From an uncultured Clostridia bacterium (GTDB taxonomy: Bacteria; Bacillota; Clostridia; Christensenellales; CASEPJ01), in NCBI GenBank assembly GCA_949289715.1, contig CASEPJ010000003.1, forward strand, positions 1 through 5,577: a stretch of DNA of 5,577 nt, given 5' to 3'. The stretch's first letter is position 1. Each line of letters starts with the position of its first letter. Position numbers and translations under genes: made by a program. This document shows, piece after piece, positions 1 to 5,577 of the stretch. Under the pieces are notes generated by a model, which searched no databases, was not told the DNA's origin, and worked only from the letters and a program-made list of their open reading frames with translations.

Positions 1-1157
1 TGAAAATATCTGAAACTTTCCGTATCGGAGAGTACAACATATCTTGCAAGTTCTTCAACCAATCCTCCGTATATTTCGTAAACTCCGTCGCAAACTTTAA
101 TATCAAAATAATTTTTGTCTTCCTCATCGTAATAAAAAGGTTCATAGCTTAAAGGCTGAGGTGTCGGCAAAGTTTTAATCTTATCGGCTATATATCTTAC
201 GGCTTCCTTAATTCCCTTTGTAGTAGCTCCCGAAACCGGTAAAATCTTTATCCTTTTTTTAAGTGCCGCTTTAAATTCTTTTAAATTTTCTTCCGCTTGA
301 GGAAGATCCATTTTATTAGCAAGTATAATTTCCGGCAATTTATATAACGCAGCAGAATAATTCTTTAATTCATTTCTTACCGCCTTATAATCATTTAAAG
401 GATTGCGTCCTTCCGATGCACCCATATCTACAACATGAAGAATAAGCCTTGTTCTTTCAATATGTCTTAAAAAATCATGACCTAAACCTATCCCCGAAGA
501 GGCTCCCTCTATTAAACCAGGTATATCCGCTACGGTAAAAGAATCATCATTGATTTTTACCACCCCGAGATTGGGACTGAGCGTAGTAAAATGATAATTT
601 GCTATTTTAGGTTTTGCCGACGATACCACTGAAAGCAAAGTGGATTTACCCACATTGGGGAATCCCACCAGACAGCAATCCGCTATGGTTTTTAGTTCGA
701 GAATAACTGCTCTTTCTTTTGTAACTTCACCCAATTTAGAAAATCCGGGGGCTCTTCTCGTGGGAGTTGCAAAATGAATATTGCCTAAACCGCCTTTACC
801 GCCTTTTAACAAAACTATTTTAGAGTCCGCATAAAATAAGTCGGCCATAATTTTGCCCGTTTCGGCGTCTTTTATTACCGTTCCAACGGGAACTTTCAAT
901 ACAATATCCTTTCCGCATTTACCACTGCACCTTTTTGCTCCGCCGTTTTCACCGTTTTCCGCTCTGAAATGTTTTTGAAAATGATAATCCGAAAGAGTGT
1001 GCATATTGCTGTCTGCAACAAAAACAATACTGCCGCCATCTCCTCCGTCCCCTCCGTCGGGTCCGCCGTTGGGCACATATTTTTCGGTATGGAAAGAAAC
1101 CACTCCGTTTCCCCCGTTGCCTGCTTTTAAATATATTTTTTCAACGTCGGTAAACAT
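1..1157 (-). CDS. obg: Obg/CgtA GTPase, C-terminus cut by the left window edge
   Basis: Essential GTP-binding protein that acts in the cytoplasm on the assembling large ribosomal subunit and in stress signalling (family knowledge). I translated 385 residues from the ATG at 1157; the frame is still open at base 1. Residues 1-158 form the glycine-rich Obg fold, with GNGGNG near 13-18, NGGPDGGDGGDGG at 30-42 and KGGKGGLGN at 118-126. The GTPase domain follows: G1 GFPNVGKS 165-172, switch I TT 191-192, G3 DIPGLIEGA 211-219, G4 NKMD 281-284, and a G5-like SGATTKG at 309-315 where SA is usual. From about 340 an OCT-type C-terminal domain begins (YFDIKV, GGLVEELAR, ESFRYF). Family members run about 425-430 residues, so roughly 40 are missing. 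The start fits the family N-terminus and has a GGAG site 5 bases upstream. The common neighbours rplU and rpmA do not precede it; the next gene upstream is nfnB, 210 bases away. Identification is secure. Confidence 0.97.
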   Translation of the reverse strand, partial: MFTDVEKIYLKAGNGGNGVVSFHTEKYVPNGGPDGGDGGDGGSIVFVADSNMHTLSDYHFQKHFRAENGENGGAKRCSGKCGKDIVLKVPVGTVIKDAETGKIMADLFYADSKIVLLKGGKGGLGNIHFATPTRRAPGFSKLGEVTKERAVILELKTIADCCLVGFPNVGKSTLLSVVSSAKPKIANYHFTTLSPNLGVVKINDDSFTVADIPGLIEGASSGIGLGHDFLRHIERTRLILHVVDMGASEGRNPLNDYKAVRNELKNYSAALYKLPEIILANKMDLPQAEENLKEFKAALKKRIKILPVSGATTKGIKEAVRYIADKIKTLPTPQPLSYEPFYYDEEDKNYFDIKVCDGVYEIYGGLVEELARYVVLSDTESFRYF

Positions 1158-1162
1158 AAATA

Positions 1163-1166
1163 CTCC
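1163..1166 (-). promoter_or_regulatory. Ribosome binding site of obg
   Basis: Reading the minus strand, GGAG is followed by five bases (TATTT) and then the ATG at 1157. This supports that ATG as the start. No in-frame alternative close by has a comparable site. Confidence 0.75.
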
Positions 1167-1260
1167 GTAAAACCAAATAAATTCCGAATAAAAACTAATA
1201 AATAAATTTTTAAGGATTTATTCGATATAAATTTTTATATATTTTTTTAAAACCGAATTT

Positions 1261-1313
1261 TCACTGCCGCATTTATGCAATGTTTTTTAATAATGACATA
1301 CAAGCGGCAACAA
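1261..1313 (-). terminator. Imperfect hairpin downstream of nfnB/gltA, possible weak terminator
   Basis: On the minus strand, TTGTTGCCGC (1313-1304) pairs with GCGGCAGTGA (1270-1261): a core of six Watson-Crick pairs, TGCCGC/GCGGCA, plus outer pairs that include three G-U wobbles. The stem continues inward through two mismatches to a four-pair TATG/CATA segment, leaving a loop of about 19 bases. The arms contain most of the G+C in an otherwise A+T-rich gap, which argues mildly against chance. It lies 55 bases beyond the nfnB stop codon. No uridine run follows directly; the next bases are AAATTCGGTTTT. It is therefore not a canonical intrinsic terminator and could instead be a transcript-end stabiliser or a leader structure of obg. 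Confidence 0.3.
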
Positions 1314-1367
1314 TCGGATTTATTTATAATTTACATTATTCGGCAAATAATAGCCTTCAAATAAAAA

Positions 1368-2738
1368 TTACTCAACTTTTACATTAAGTTTTTCCGCAAT
1401 CGAGCGAGCCGCTGTTTTTCCGCTGCCCATAGCAAGTATAACGGTAGCGGCGCCGGTAACGGCATCTCCTCCGGCATAAATATATTCAACGCTGGTTGCC
1501 ATTTTTTCGTCCGCTTTTAACATACCTTTACCGTAAGTATCCAATTGCGGGTAAGAATTTTTCAATAGAGGATTGGGAGACGTTCCTATAGAAACTATAA
1601 CCATATCGAAATCGGTTTCGTATTCGCTCCCCTTAATAACTACAGGACGACGTCTTCCCGATTGATCGGGTTCGCCTAATTCCATTCTTACGCATTTCAA
1701 ACCGCAGACAGCACCGTTTTCTCCGAGAATTTCCACAGGATTAGTTAGAAAATCCAAAATTATCCCTTCTTCTACGGCATGCTCTATTTCTTCCTTTCTT
1801 GCAGGCATTTCTTCTCTGCTTCTTCTGTAAATAATGTGTACTTCTTCGGCTCCCATTCTTTTAGCAGTCCTTGCAGCATCCATAGCAACGTTGCCGGCCC
1901 CAAATACCGCTACTTTTTTACCGACTTTAACGGGAGTATCACTGTCTTTTAAATATGCCTTCATTAAATTAATTCTGGTTAAAAATTCATTTGCCGAATA
2001 TACACCGTTTAAATTTTCTCCAGGTATATTCATAAACATAGGCAATCCGGCACCCGTACCTATAAAAATCGCATCGAATTCTTTTTTCAATTTATCTATG
2101 GTAACGGTTTTTCCTATTACGGTATTTAGTTTTATATTAACGCCCAAAGCTTTTAAATTATCGATTTCTTTCTGAACGATTTTTTTAGGAAGACGAAATT
2201 CAGGAATTCCGTAAACCAAAACGCCGCCCGCTTTATGGAAAGCTTCAAATACGGTAACTTCAAACCCCATTTTGGCAAGGTCTCCTGCACAAGTCAAACC
2301 GGCAGGTCCCGAACCTACAACAGCCACTTTTTTACCGTTCTTTTCAATTTTATTTATTGAATCCTCTTTACCGTTATCGGCAGCAAAACGCTCCAAGGAG
2401 CCTATTGCTACAGCTTGATCTATTCTGTTTCTTATACAATACTTTTCACATTGTGATTCTTGAGGACAAACTCTGCCGCATATTGCCGGCAAAGAGTTGG
2501 TCCCTTTAATTATTTTAAGAGCACCGTCTGTATTTCCACATTTAATCTGTTGAATAAATTCCGGTATATTTACTCCCACGGGGCAACCGTTTTTACAAGG
2601 TGCATTTTTACAGTTTAAACACCTCGATGCTTCATTTACTGCCGTTTCTTTAGAAAAACCGATTGCAACCTCTTCAAATGTATTGCATCTTTTATCCGCA
2701 TCGAGAAGCGGCATTATGTTTCTGGGACTTTTTTCCAT
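1368..2738 (-). CDS. nfnB/gltA: NfnB/GltA: large subunit of NADH-dependent reduced ferredoxin:NADP+ oxidoreductase (glutamate synthase small-subunit-like)
   Basis: This 456-residue cytoplasmic flavoprotein belongs to the GltD-like family, usually labelled NADPH-dependent glutamate synthase (gltA). Its N-terminus has the two-cluster cysteine pattern: C40-x2-C43-x4-C48-x3-C52, then C87, C91-x5-C97-x3-C101. An FAD-binding Rossmann site follows (VAVVGSGPAGL, 138-148). The NAD(P)-binding site is VAVFGAGNVAMD (276-287), with YRRSREEMPAR at 304-314. The C-terminal FAD motif is YAGGDAVTGAATV (421-433). By homology with dihydropyrimidine dehydrogenase, E116 in IGSLERF probably replaces a cysteine as a ligand of one [4Fe-4S] cluster; this is an inference. 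Its start overlaps the stop of nfnA, whose product is the matching FAD/[2Fe-2S] subunit, and no large glutamate synthase subunit is visible. I therefore infer the Nfn role: 2 reduced ferredoxin + NADH + 2 NADP+ giving 2 NADPH. A real glutamate synthase role cannot be excluded from this window. Confidence 0.93.
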   Translation of the reverse strand: MEKSPRNIMPLLDADKRCNTFEEVAIGFSKETAVNEASRCLNCKNAPCKNGCPVGVNIPEFIQQIKCGNTDGALKIIKGTNSLPAICGRVCPQESQCEKYCIRNRIDQAVAIGSLERFAADNGKEDSINKIEKNGKKVAVVGSGPAGLTCAGDLAKMGFEVTVFEAFHKAGGVLVYGIPEFRLPKKIVQKEIDNLKALGVNIKLNTVIGKTVTIDKLKKEFDAIFIGTGAGLPMFMNIPGENLNGVYSANEFLTRINLMKAYLKDSDTPVKVGKKVAVFGAGNVAMDAARTAKRMGAEEVHIIYRRSREEMPARKEEIEHAVEEGIILDFLTNPVEILGENGAVCGLKCVRMELGEPDQSGRRRPVVIKGSEYETDFDMVIVSIGTSPNPLLKNSYPQLDTYGKGMLKADEKMATSVEYIYAGGDAVTGAATVILAMGSGKTAARSIAEKLNVKVE

Positions 2739-3565
2739 TATCTTTTACCTCCGGTAAGTCTGCAAATATGGTCTTTTTCTATTTCGGTATAATACTTCGA
2801 ACGATTTATGGCCTCCTGAAAATCTACGCCGTGTCCGTCAAATTCCGGACCGTTTACGCAAGCATATTTTGTTTCACCGAAAACCGTCAGTCTGCAGCAG
2901 CCGCACATTCCCGTTCCGTCCACCATAACGGAATTCATGCTCACTATTGTTTTTATATTATATTCCTTTGTCAAATCACAAACGGCTTTCATCATCATTA
3001 AAGGTCCGACCGCAAAAACAGCATCGTATTTTTTACCCGAATCAATTAATTGTTTAAGTTTTGTGGTTACAAAACCCTTTTCTCCCGCAGAACCGTCATC
3101 GGTCATAACATATAAATTTTCCGCTTGTTTTGCAAATTCTTCTGTATAGAGCAAAAGTTCTTTATTTCTGGCTCCCACGATAATATCCGCCTTGCATATT
3201 TTTGCCAATTCTTTAGATTGCGGATATATAACCGCCGAGCCTACGCCCCCTCCCACAAGCAGAATTTTATTGTATTCGCTAAGGTCTGTGGGAAGTCCCA
3301 AAGGCCCAACAAAATCGTGTATGTATTCCCCTTCTTTTTTTGCCGCAAGTTTCATAGTAGTGGCACCTATCGTCTGCACTAAAATAGTAATGGTACCTTT
3401 TTCTTTGTCGAAATCACAAATGGTAAACGGAACTCTCTCTCCGTCCTCATCCACTATTAAAATAACAAATTGCCCGGGACGGGCATTTTCGGCCACTTCG
3501 GGAGCGTCTATAACATACTCTTTGACGCAAGGGGAAAGTTCCCTTATTTTTAATAATTTATTCAT
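2738..3565 (-). CDS. nfnA: NfnA: small subunit of NADH-dependent reduced ferredoxin:NADP+ oxidoreductase (PyrK-like FAD/NAD-binding [2Fe-2S] protein)
   Basis: This 275-residue protein is of the ferredoxin reductase type, related to PyrK (dihydroorotate dehydrogenase electron-transfer subunit) and often annotated as sulfide/dihydroorotate dehydrogenase-like. An N-terminal beta-barrel FAD domain (about 1-98) contains ARPGQFV (28-34), the flavin-binding RVPFTI (44-49) and GPLG (87-90). The NAD-binding domain begins with ILLVGGGVGSA (101-111) and continues to about 200, including AVGPLMMM (185-192). The C-terminal [2Fe-2S] site is D216-x4-C221-x2-C224-x11-C236. Aspartate stands where PyrK has its first cysteine, which is characteristic of NfnA/NfnS. 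An extra cysteine, C223, sits inside the motif. In characterised Nfn enzymes this subunit binds NADH and holds the bifurcating-complex FAD and [2Fe-2S] cluster. The aspartate and the overlap with nfnB favour Nfn over PyrK, and no pyrD is present. The start has AAGGAG five bases upstream. Confidence 0.92.
   Translation of the reverse strand: MNKLLKIRELSPCVKEYVIDAPEVAENARPGQFVILIVDEDGERVPFTICDFDKEKGTITILVQTIGATTMKLAAKKEGEYIHDFVGPLGLPTDLSEYNKILLVGGGVGSAVIYPQSKELAKICKADIIVGARNKELLLYTEEFAKQAENLYVMTDDGSAGEKGFVTTKLKQLIDSGKKYDAVFAVGPLMMMKAVCDLTKEYNIKTIVSMNSVMVDGTGMCGCCRLTVFGETKYACVNGPEFDGHGVDFQEAINRSKYYTEIEKDHICRLTGGKR
2747..2752 (-). promoter_or_regulatory. Ribosome binding site of nfnB/gltA, inside the end of nfnA
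   Basis: The minus strand reads GGAGGT, then eight bases, then the ATG at 2738. The site lies within the last codons of nfnA, and the nfnA stop shares a base with the start (TAATG). A near-perfect site plus stop/start overlap suggests translational coupling, fitting two subunits needed in equal amounts. Confidence 0.85.
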
Positions 3566-3570
3566 AACAA

Positions 3571-3576
3571 CTCCTT
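3571..3576 (-). promoter_or_regulatory. Ribosome binding site of nfnA
   Basis: AAGGAG on the minus strand lies five bases before the ATG at 3565, within the 13-base space after the nth stop codon. It fixes the nfnA start, and the short gap leaves no room for a separate promoter outside nth. Confidence 0.85.
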
Positions 3577-3578
3577 AA

Positions 3579-4229
3579 TTATAAGTTAGTTTTATAATAT
3601 CTGCAATAATCTTTAAGTTCGCAGTTTATACAATCGGGTTTTTGGGATTTGCATTGATATCTTCCTAAAAAAATCAAAAGATGATGCGCTCTTGACCATT
3701 TATCTTCAGGCAAAATTGCTTTTAATGCATCTTCGGTAGCTTCGGGAGTTTTCGCATCTGCTAACCCTAATCTGTTGGAAACCCTGAATACATGAGTATC
3801 CACAGCTATGGCTGCTCCTTTAAAAGCCTCTGCATAAACTACGTTTGCCGTTTTTCTGCCCACCCCTTTTAATGTCTGCAAGTCTTTTAAATTATCGGGT
3901 ACTTTTCCGTCAAATCTAACCAAAATATCGTGAGAAAGCGCCTTAATCGCTTGCGATTTATTTTTATAAAATCCGCAAGAAAATATATATTTTTGCAAAT
4001 CTTCTATGGGCATTTGTTCAAACTGCATAGGAGTATTTGCAATTTTGAAAAGTTCTGAGGCTACTTTGTTAACCCGAACATCCGTACATTGTGCGGAAAG
4101 AACCGTTGCAACCAGCAATTCAAAGGGTGTTTTATAATTTAATTCACAATGTGCCTGAGGAAATTTTTTTTCCAATATCTCTAAAATTTCAATGGCTTTA
4201 TTTCTATCCATATCAAATAATTTTAACAT
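3579..4229 (-). CDS. nth: Endonuclease III (DNA glycosylase / AP lyase)
   Basis: Base-excision repair enzyme that removes oxidised pyrimidines and cleaves the abasic site by beta-elimination. The 216 residues align with E. coli Nth from memory: PFELLVATVLSAQCTDVRVNK (35-55), the helix-hairpin-helix LKGVGRKTANVV (120-131) with catalytic lysine K126, and VDTHVFRVSNR (143-153) with catalytic aspartate D144. The K-to-D spacing of 18 equals that of K120/D138 in E. coli. The [4Fe-4S] loop is C193-x6-C200-x2-C203-x5-C209. Length is normal. The start is uncertain: ATG at 4229 (M1) and ATG at 4211 (M7, MDRNKAIEIL) are both possible. M7 matches the E. coli N-terminus better, neither has a Shine-Dalgarno site, and a stop at 4256-4254 with no other start codon limits upstream extension. 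It is the first gene of the cluster with nfnA and nfnB, 13 bases before nfnA. Confidence 0.96.
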   Translation of the reverse strand: MLKLFDMDRNKAIEILEILEKKFPQAHCELNYKTPFELLVATVLSAQCTDVRVNKVASELFKIANTPMQFEQMPIEDLQKYIFSCGFYKNKSQAIKALSHDILVRFDGKVPDNLKDLQTLKGVGRKTANVVYAEAFKGAAIAVDTHVFRVSNRLGLADAKTPEATEDALKAILPEDKWSRAHHLLIFLGRYQCKSQKPDCINCELKDYCRYYKTNL

Positions 4230-4325
4230 ATTCGGGCAATTTTGTCTATTCTTTTAACTGTTTTTCGACAAAAGATGTAATACGCAAATCAATCGAAAAA
4301 TAAAATTAAAAAAATCAGTAAAATT

Positions 4326-4355
4326 TTTATATTTAAAGCAGCAAAATTTTGTAAA
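4326..4355 (-). promoter_or_regulatory. Candidate sigma-70/sigma-A promoter for nth-nfnA-nfnB
   Basis: On the minus strand, TTTACA (4355-4350; five of six match the -35 consensus) is followed by an 18-base spacer and TATAAA (4331-4326; five of six match the -10 consensus). Transcription would start near 4319, giving an untranslated leader of about 90 bases before nth. The position is right, but in DNA of about 20% G+C such matches arise easily, so this is tentative. Confidence 0.35.
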
Positions 4356-4470
4356 ATGTCTAATTGCAAATTAATTTCTTAATAACTTTTTACATCTATG
4401 CTGATTTTATATTTTAATTATTATTTAAGTTTAAAACTTTAATCAATCTATAATTTAATCGGCAATAAAA

Positions 4471-4495
4471 TTTACGCTTTATATTTATTCGTAAA
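4471..4495 (-). terminator. Weak hairpin after the MATE gene, possible terminator
   Basis: On the minus strand, TTTACG (4495-4490) pairs with CGTAAA (4476-4471) around a 13-base loop, followed by TTTTATT. It starts about 30 bases after the MATE stop codon. The six-pair stem has only two G-C pairs, so it is a poor terminator and may be chance, but it is the only stem with a following T-rich run that I see here. Confidence 0.2.
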
Positions 4496-4525
4496 CATTA
4501 ATCAAAAAGACAATTAAGCAATAAA

Positions 4526-5577
4526 TTATTCTATTTCTATTGATTTTTGCGAATTTTCTCTGTTTTTGGTTATTATCGGTAATACTTTTAAGAAAATAAT
4601 TCCTGAAATTATACCACTTAAAACATCGATTATAGGTTCTGCAAAAAATGCAGCAAATCCGTTTATTGCAAACGGAAGTAGAACGGTTAAAATAATTATT
4701 CCCGACTTTCTAAGTAAAGAAAGGGTGATTGCAATTTTTGTACTGCCCAACGCTACCAGCTGATCAACCGCTATATACTGAACGGATAAAACTATAACGC
4801 CCGCCGTGTAAATTCTCATGCCCTTTATTGCCACTTGAGAAACTTCAACGCTTTCGGTAAAAATCTTTACAAAATATGTGGGCAAAAATTGAGATATCAA
4901 CGTCATAAAAGTTGTAAAAATCAAACACATTATCAAAGCATATAATAAAGCGGATTTAATGCGTTTAGTATTTCTCGCTCCGTAATTGTAACTTATAACC
5001 GGCTGACAAGCCATGGTTAACCCCCCTAAAGGCATTGTGATTAACATCATATAACTTACTACAATTGTTGCTGCGGCAACATAAATATCTCCTAATGCTC
5101 CGCCGGTCTTTTGCAATATTGCATTCAATACGATTATAATTATACTGTCCGAAGCTATAATTATAAAAGGAGATAAACCCAATTTCATAACCTTTTTTAA
5201 AATTTTAAAAGAAATTTTTTGAAACCTCAAATTAACTGTCGCTTTTTTTGACAAAACAAGGAATAACACACTCCATAAACACGACAAACATTGAGCAATT
5301 ACCGTAGCAATAGCTGCACCCTTGGCACCTAAATTGAAAACGAATATAAATAAAGGATCAAGTGCGGTATTTGCCAGTGCCCCTATAATAACCGTCATCA
5401 TTGCAGTCTTCGAAAATCCTTGTGCGGTTATAAAATTGTTTAATCCTAAAGAAAGCAATGCAAAAATACTTCCGGTCATGTAAACGGTCATATATTCGTT
5501 TGCGTAGGAAAAAGAATCGCTGCTTGCTCCGAACGCATAAAGCATTTGATTCTTAAAAATAAAAAACAAGCCGGTCA
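4526..5577 (-). CDS. MATE-family multidrug/toxin exporter, N-terminus cut by the right window edge
   Basis: Inner-membrane exporter of the MATE family (NorM/DinF/MepA type), expected to expel drugs or other organic cations using a Na+ or H+ gradient. The frame is open from the right edge to the stop at 4526, giving about 349 residues. Members are about 440-460 residues, so roughly 100 N-terminal residues lie outside. Numbering from the TTG codon at 5569 as residue 1, conserved family features are GLNNFITAQG (42-51), LDPLFIF (70-76) followed by GAKGAAIAT (81-89), ACQPVISYNYGA (187-198) and the ALGSTKIA / LSLLRK region (273-288). About eight or nine hydrophobic segments are visible, fitting a 12-helix protein that has lost its first helices to the cut. 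The tail is short and polar (ITKNRENSQKSIEIE). The TTG at 5569 is an internal leucine codon, not the start: the sequence upstream continues in frame as Thr-Gly. Substrate cannot be read from sequence. Family assignment is firm. Confidence 0.93.
   Translation of the reverse strand, partial: TGLFFIFKNQMLYAFGASSDSFSYANEYMTVYMTGSIFALLSLGLNNFITAQGFSKTAMMTVIIGALANTALDPLFIFVFNLGAKGAAIATVIAQCLSCLWSVLFLVLSKKATVNLRFQKISFKILKKVMKLGLSPFIIIASDSIIIIVLNAILQKTGGALGDIYVAAATIVVSYMMLITMPLGGLTMACQPVISYNYGARNTKRIKSALLYALIMCLIFTTFMTLISQFLPTYFVKIFTESVEVSQVAIKGMRIYTAGVIVLSVQYIAVDQLVALGSTKIAITLSLLRKSGIIILTVLLPFAINGFAAFFAEPIIDVLSGIISGIIFLKVLPIITKNRENSQKSIEIE

Larger units (their letters stand above)
1158..1367. other. 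A+T-rich gap between nfnB/gltA and obg
   Basis: This 210-base stretch has about 23% G+C by my count and no credible reading frame. It should hold the end of the nth-nfnA-nfnB transcript and, if obg is transcribed separately, the obg promoter. I see one imperfect hairpin (listed separately) and two short A+T-only inverted repeats, aataaat/atttatt at 1201-1222 and atataaa/tttatat at 1225-1240, which could easily arise by chance. No convincing -35/-10 pair for obg stands out: TATA-like words occur near 1230-1245 but none has a good -35 partner. Whether obg has its own promoter or is read through from nfnB therefore remains open. Confidence 0.6.
4230..4525. other. Very A+T-rich gap between the MATE gene and nth
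   Basis: These 296 bases have about 20% G+C by my count (58 of 296) and no plausible reading frame or RNA gene that I can recognise. By position the stretch should contain the end of the MATE transcript and the promoter of the nth-nfnA-nfnB cluster. A candidate promoter and a weak hairpin are listed separately. Several 8-base inverted matches are present, such as agatgtaa at 4273-4280 with ttacatct at 4390-4397, but matches of this length are expected by chance at such skewed composition. Confidence 0.6.

Noticed and set aside
896..1078. A 60-codon minus-strand frame inside obg.
   Set aside because: It lies wholly within the conserved glycine-rich domain of obg in another frame; its long open run follows from the GGX codon repeats.
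1201..1240. Two neighbouring 7-base A+T-only inverted repeats before obg.
   Set aside because: They contain no G-C pairs and would form unstable stems; they are expected by chance in this composition.
1834..3578. Open frames on the plus strand opposite nfnA and nfnB (for example 1834-2175, 2663-3001 and 3192-3578).
   Set aside because: They lie opposite well-conserved genes, have no ribosome binding site that I can see, and translate to compositionally odd sequence with no recognisable motif.
4342..4351. Perfect palindrome CAAAATTTTG upstream of nth, considered as an operator.
   Set aside because: It is short, almost purely A+T, occurs once, and matches no operator that I can name with confidence.
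4273..4408. Two interleaved 8-base inverted matches (4273-4280 with 4390-4397; 4311-4318 with 4401-4408) that could suggest a pseudoknotted RNA.
   Set aside because: At about 20% G+C I estimate several such 8-base matches by chance in a stretch of this length, and there is no G+C-rich core or other sign of a riboswitch.
5567..5569. TTG codon at 5569 as the start of the MATE gene.
   Set aside because: The reading frame continues upstream to the window edge with no stop, and the first helices of the family are missing, so this is an internal leucine.

Overview
All five genes in this window lie on the minus strand, so transcription runs from the right edge to the left: MATE transporter (5' part missing) -> nth -> nfnA -> nfnB/gltA -> obg (3' part missing). 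Coding DNA is moderately A+T-rich and the two real gaps are only about 20-23% G+C. The Shine-Dalgarno sites are strong where present. With the clostridial-looking Obg C-terminal domain and an Nfn-type electron-bifurcating enzyme pair, this suggests a low-G+C anaerobic Firmicute, probably class Clostridia. This is inferred from protein character only; no marker here fixes the genus.

Layout. 1-1157: Obg/CgtA GTPase, running off the left edge. 1158-1367: A+T-rich gap with one imperfect hairpin. 1368-4229: a tight three-gene cluster. It begins with endonuclease III (nth); 13 bases later comes NfnA (FAD / NAD-binding / [2Fe-2S] subunit), which overlaps NfnB/GltA (two [4Fe-4S] clusters, FAD, NADP-binding) by one base as TAATG. 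4230-4525: a gap of about 20% G+C with one plausible promoter for nth. 4526-5577: the C-terminal three quarters of a MATE-family multidrug exporter, running off the right edge.

How the genes fit together. NfnA and NfnB are the two subunits of NADH-dependent reduced ferredoxin:NADP+ oxidoreductase, which in anaerobes links the ferredoxin, NADH and NADPH pools by flavin-based bifurcation. Spacing suggests they are co-transcribed with nth, whose product repairs oxidised pyrimidines. All three products of the cluster carry iron-sulfur clusters. Obg (ribosome assembly) and the MATE exporter are separated from the cluster by A+T-rich gaps and have no evident functional link to it.

I found no RNA gene, mobile element, CRISPR array or clearly novel system. 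The window looks like ordinary chromosomal core sequence, and the findings below are modest.
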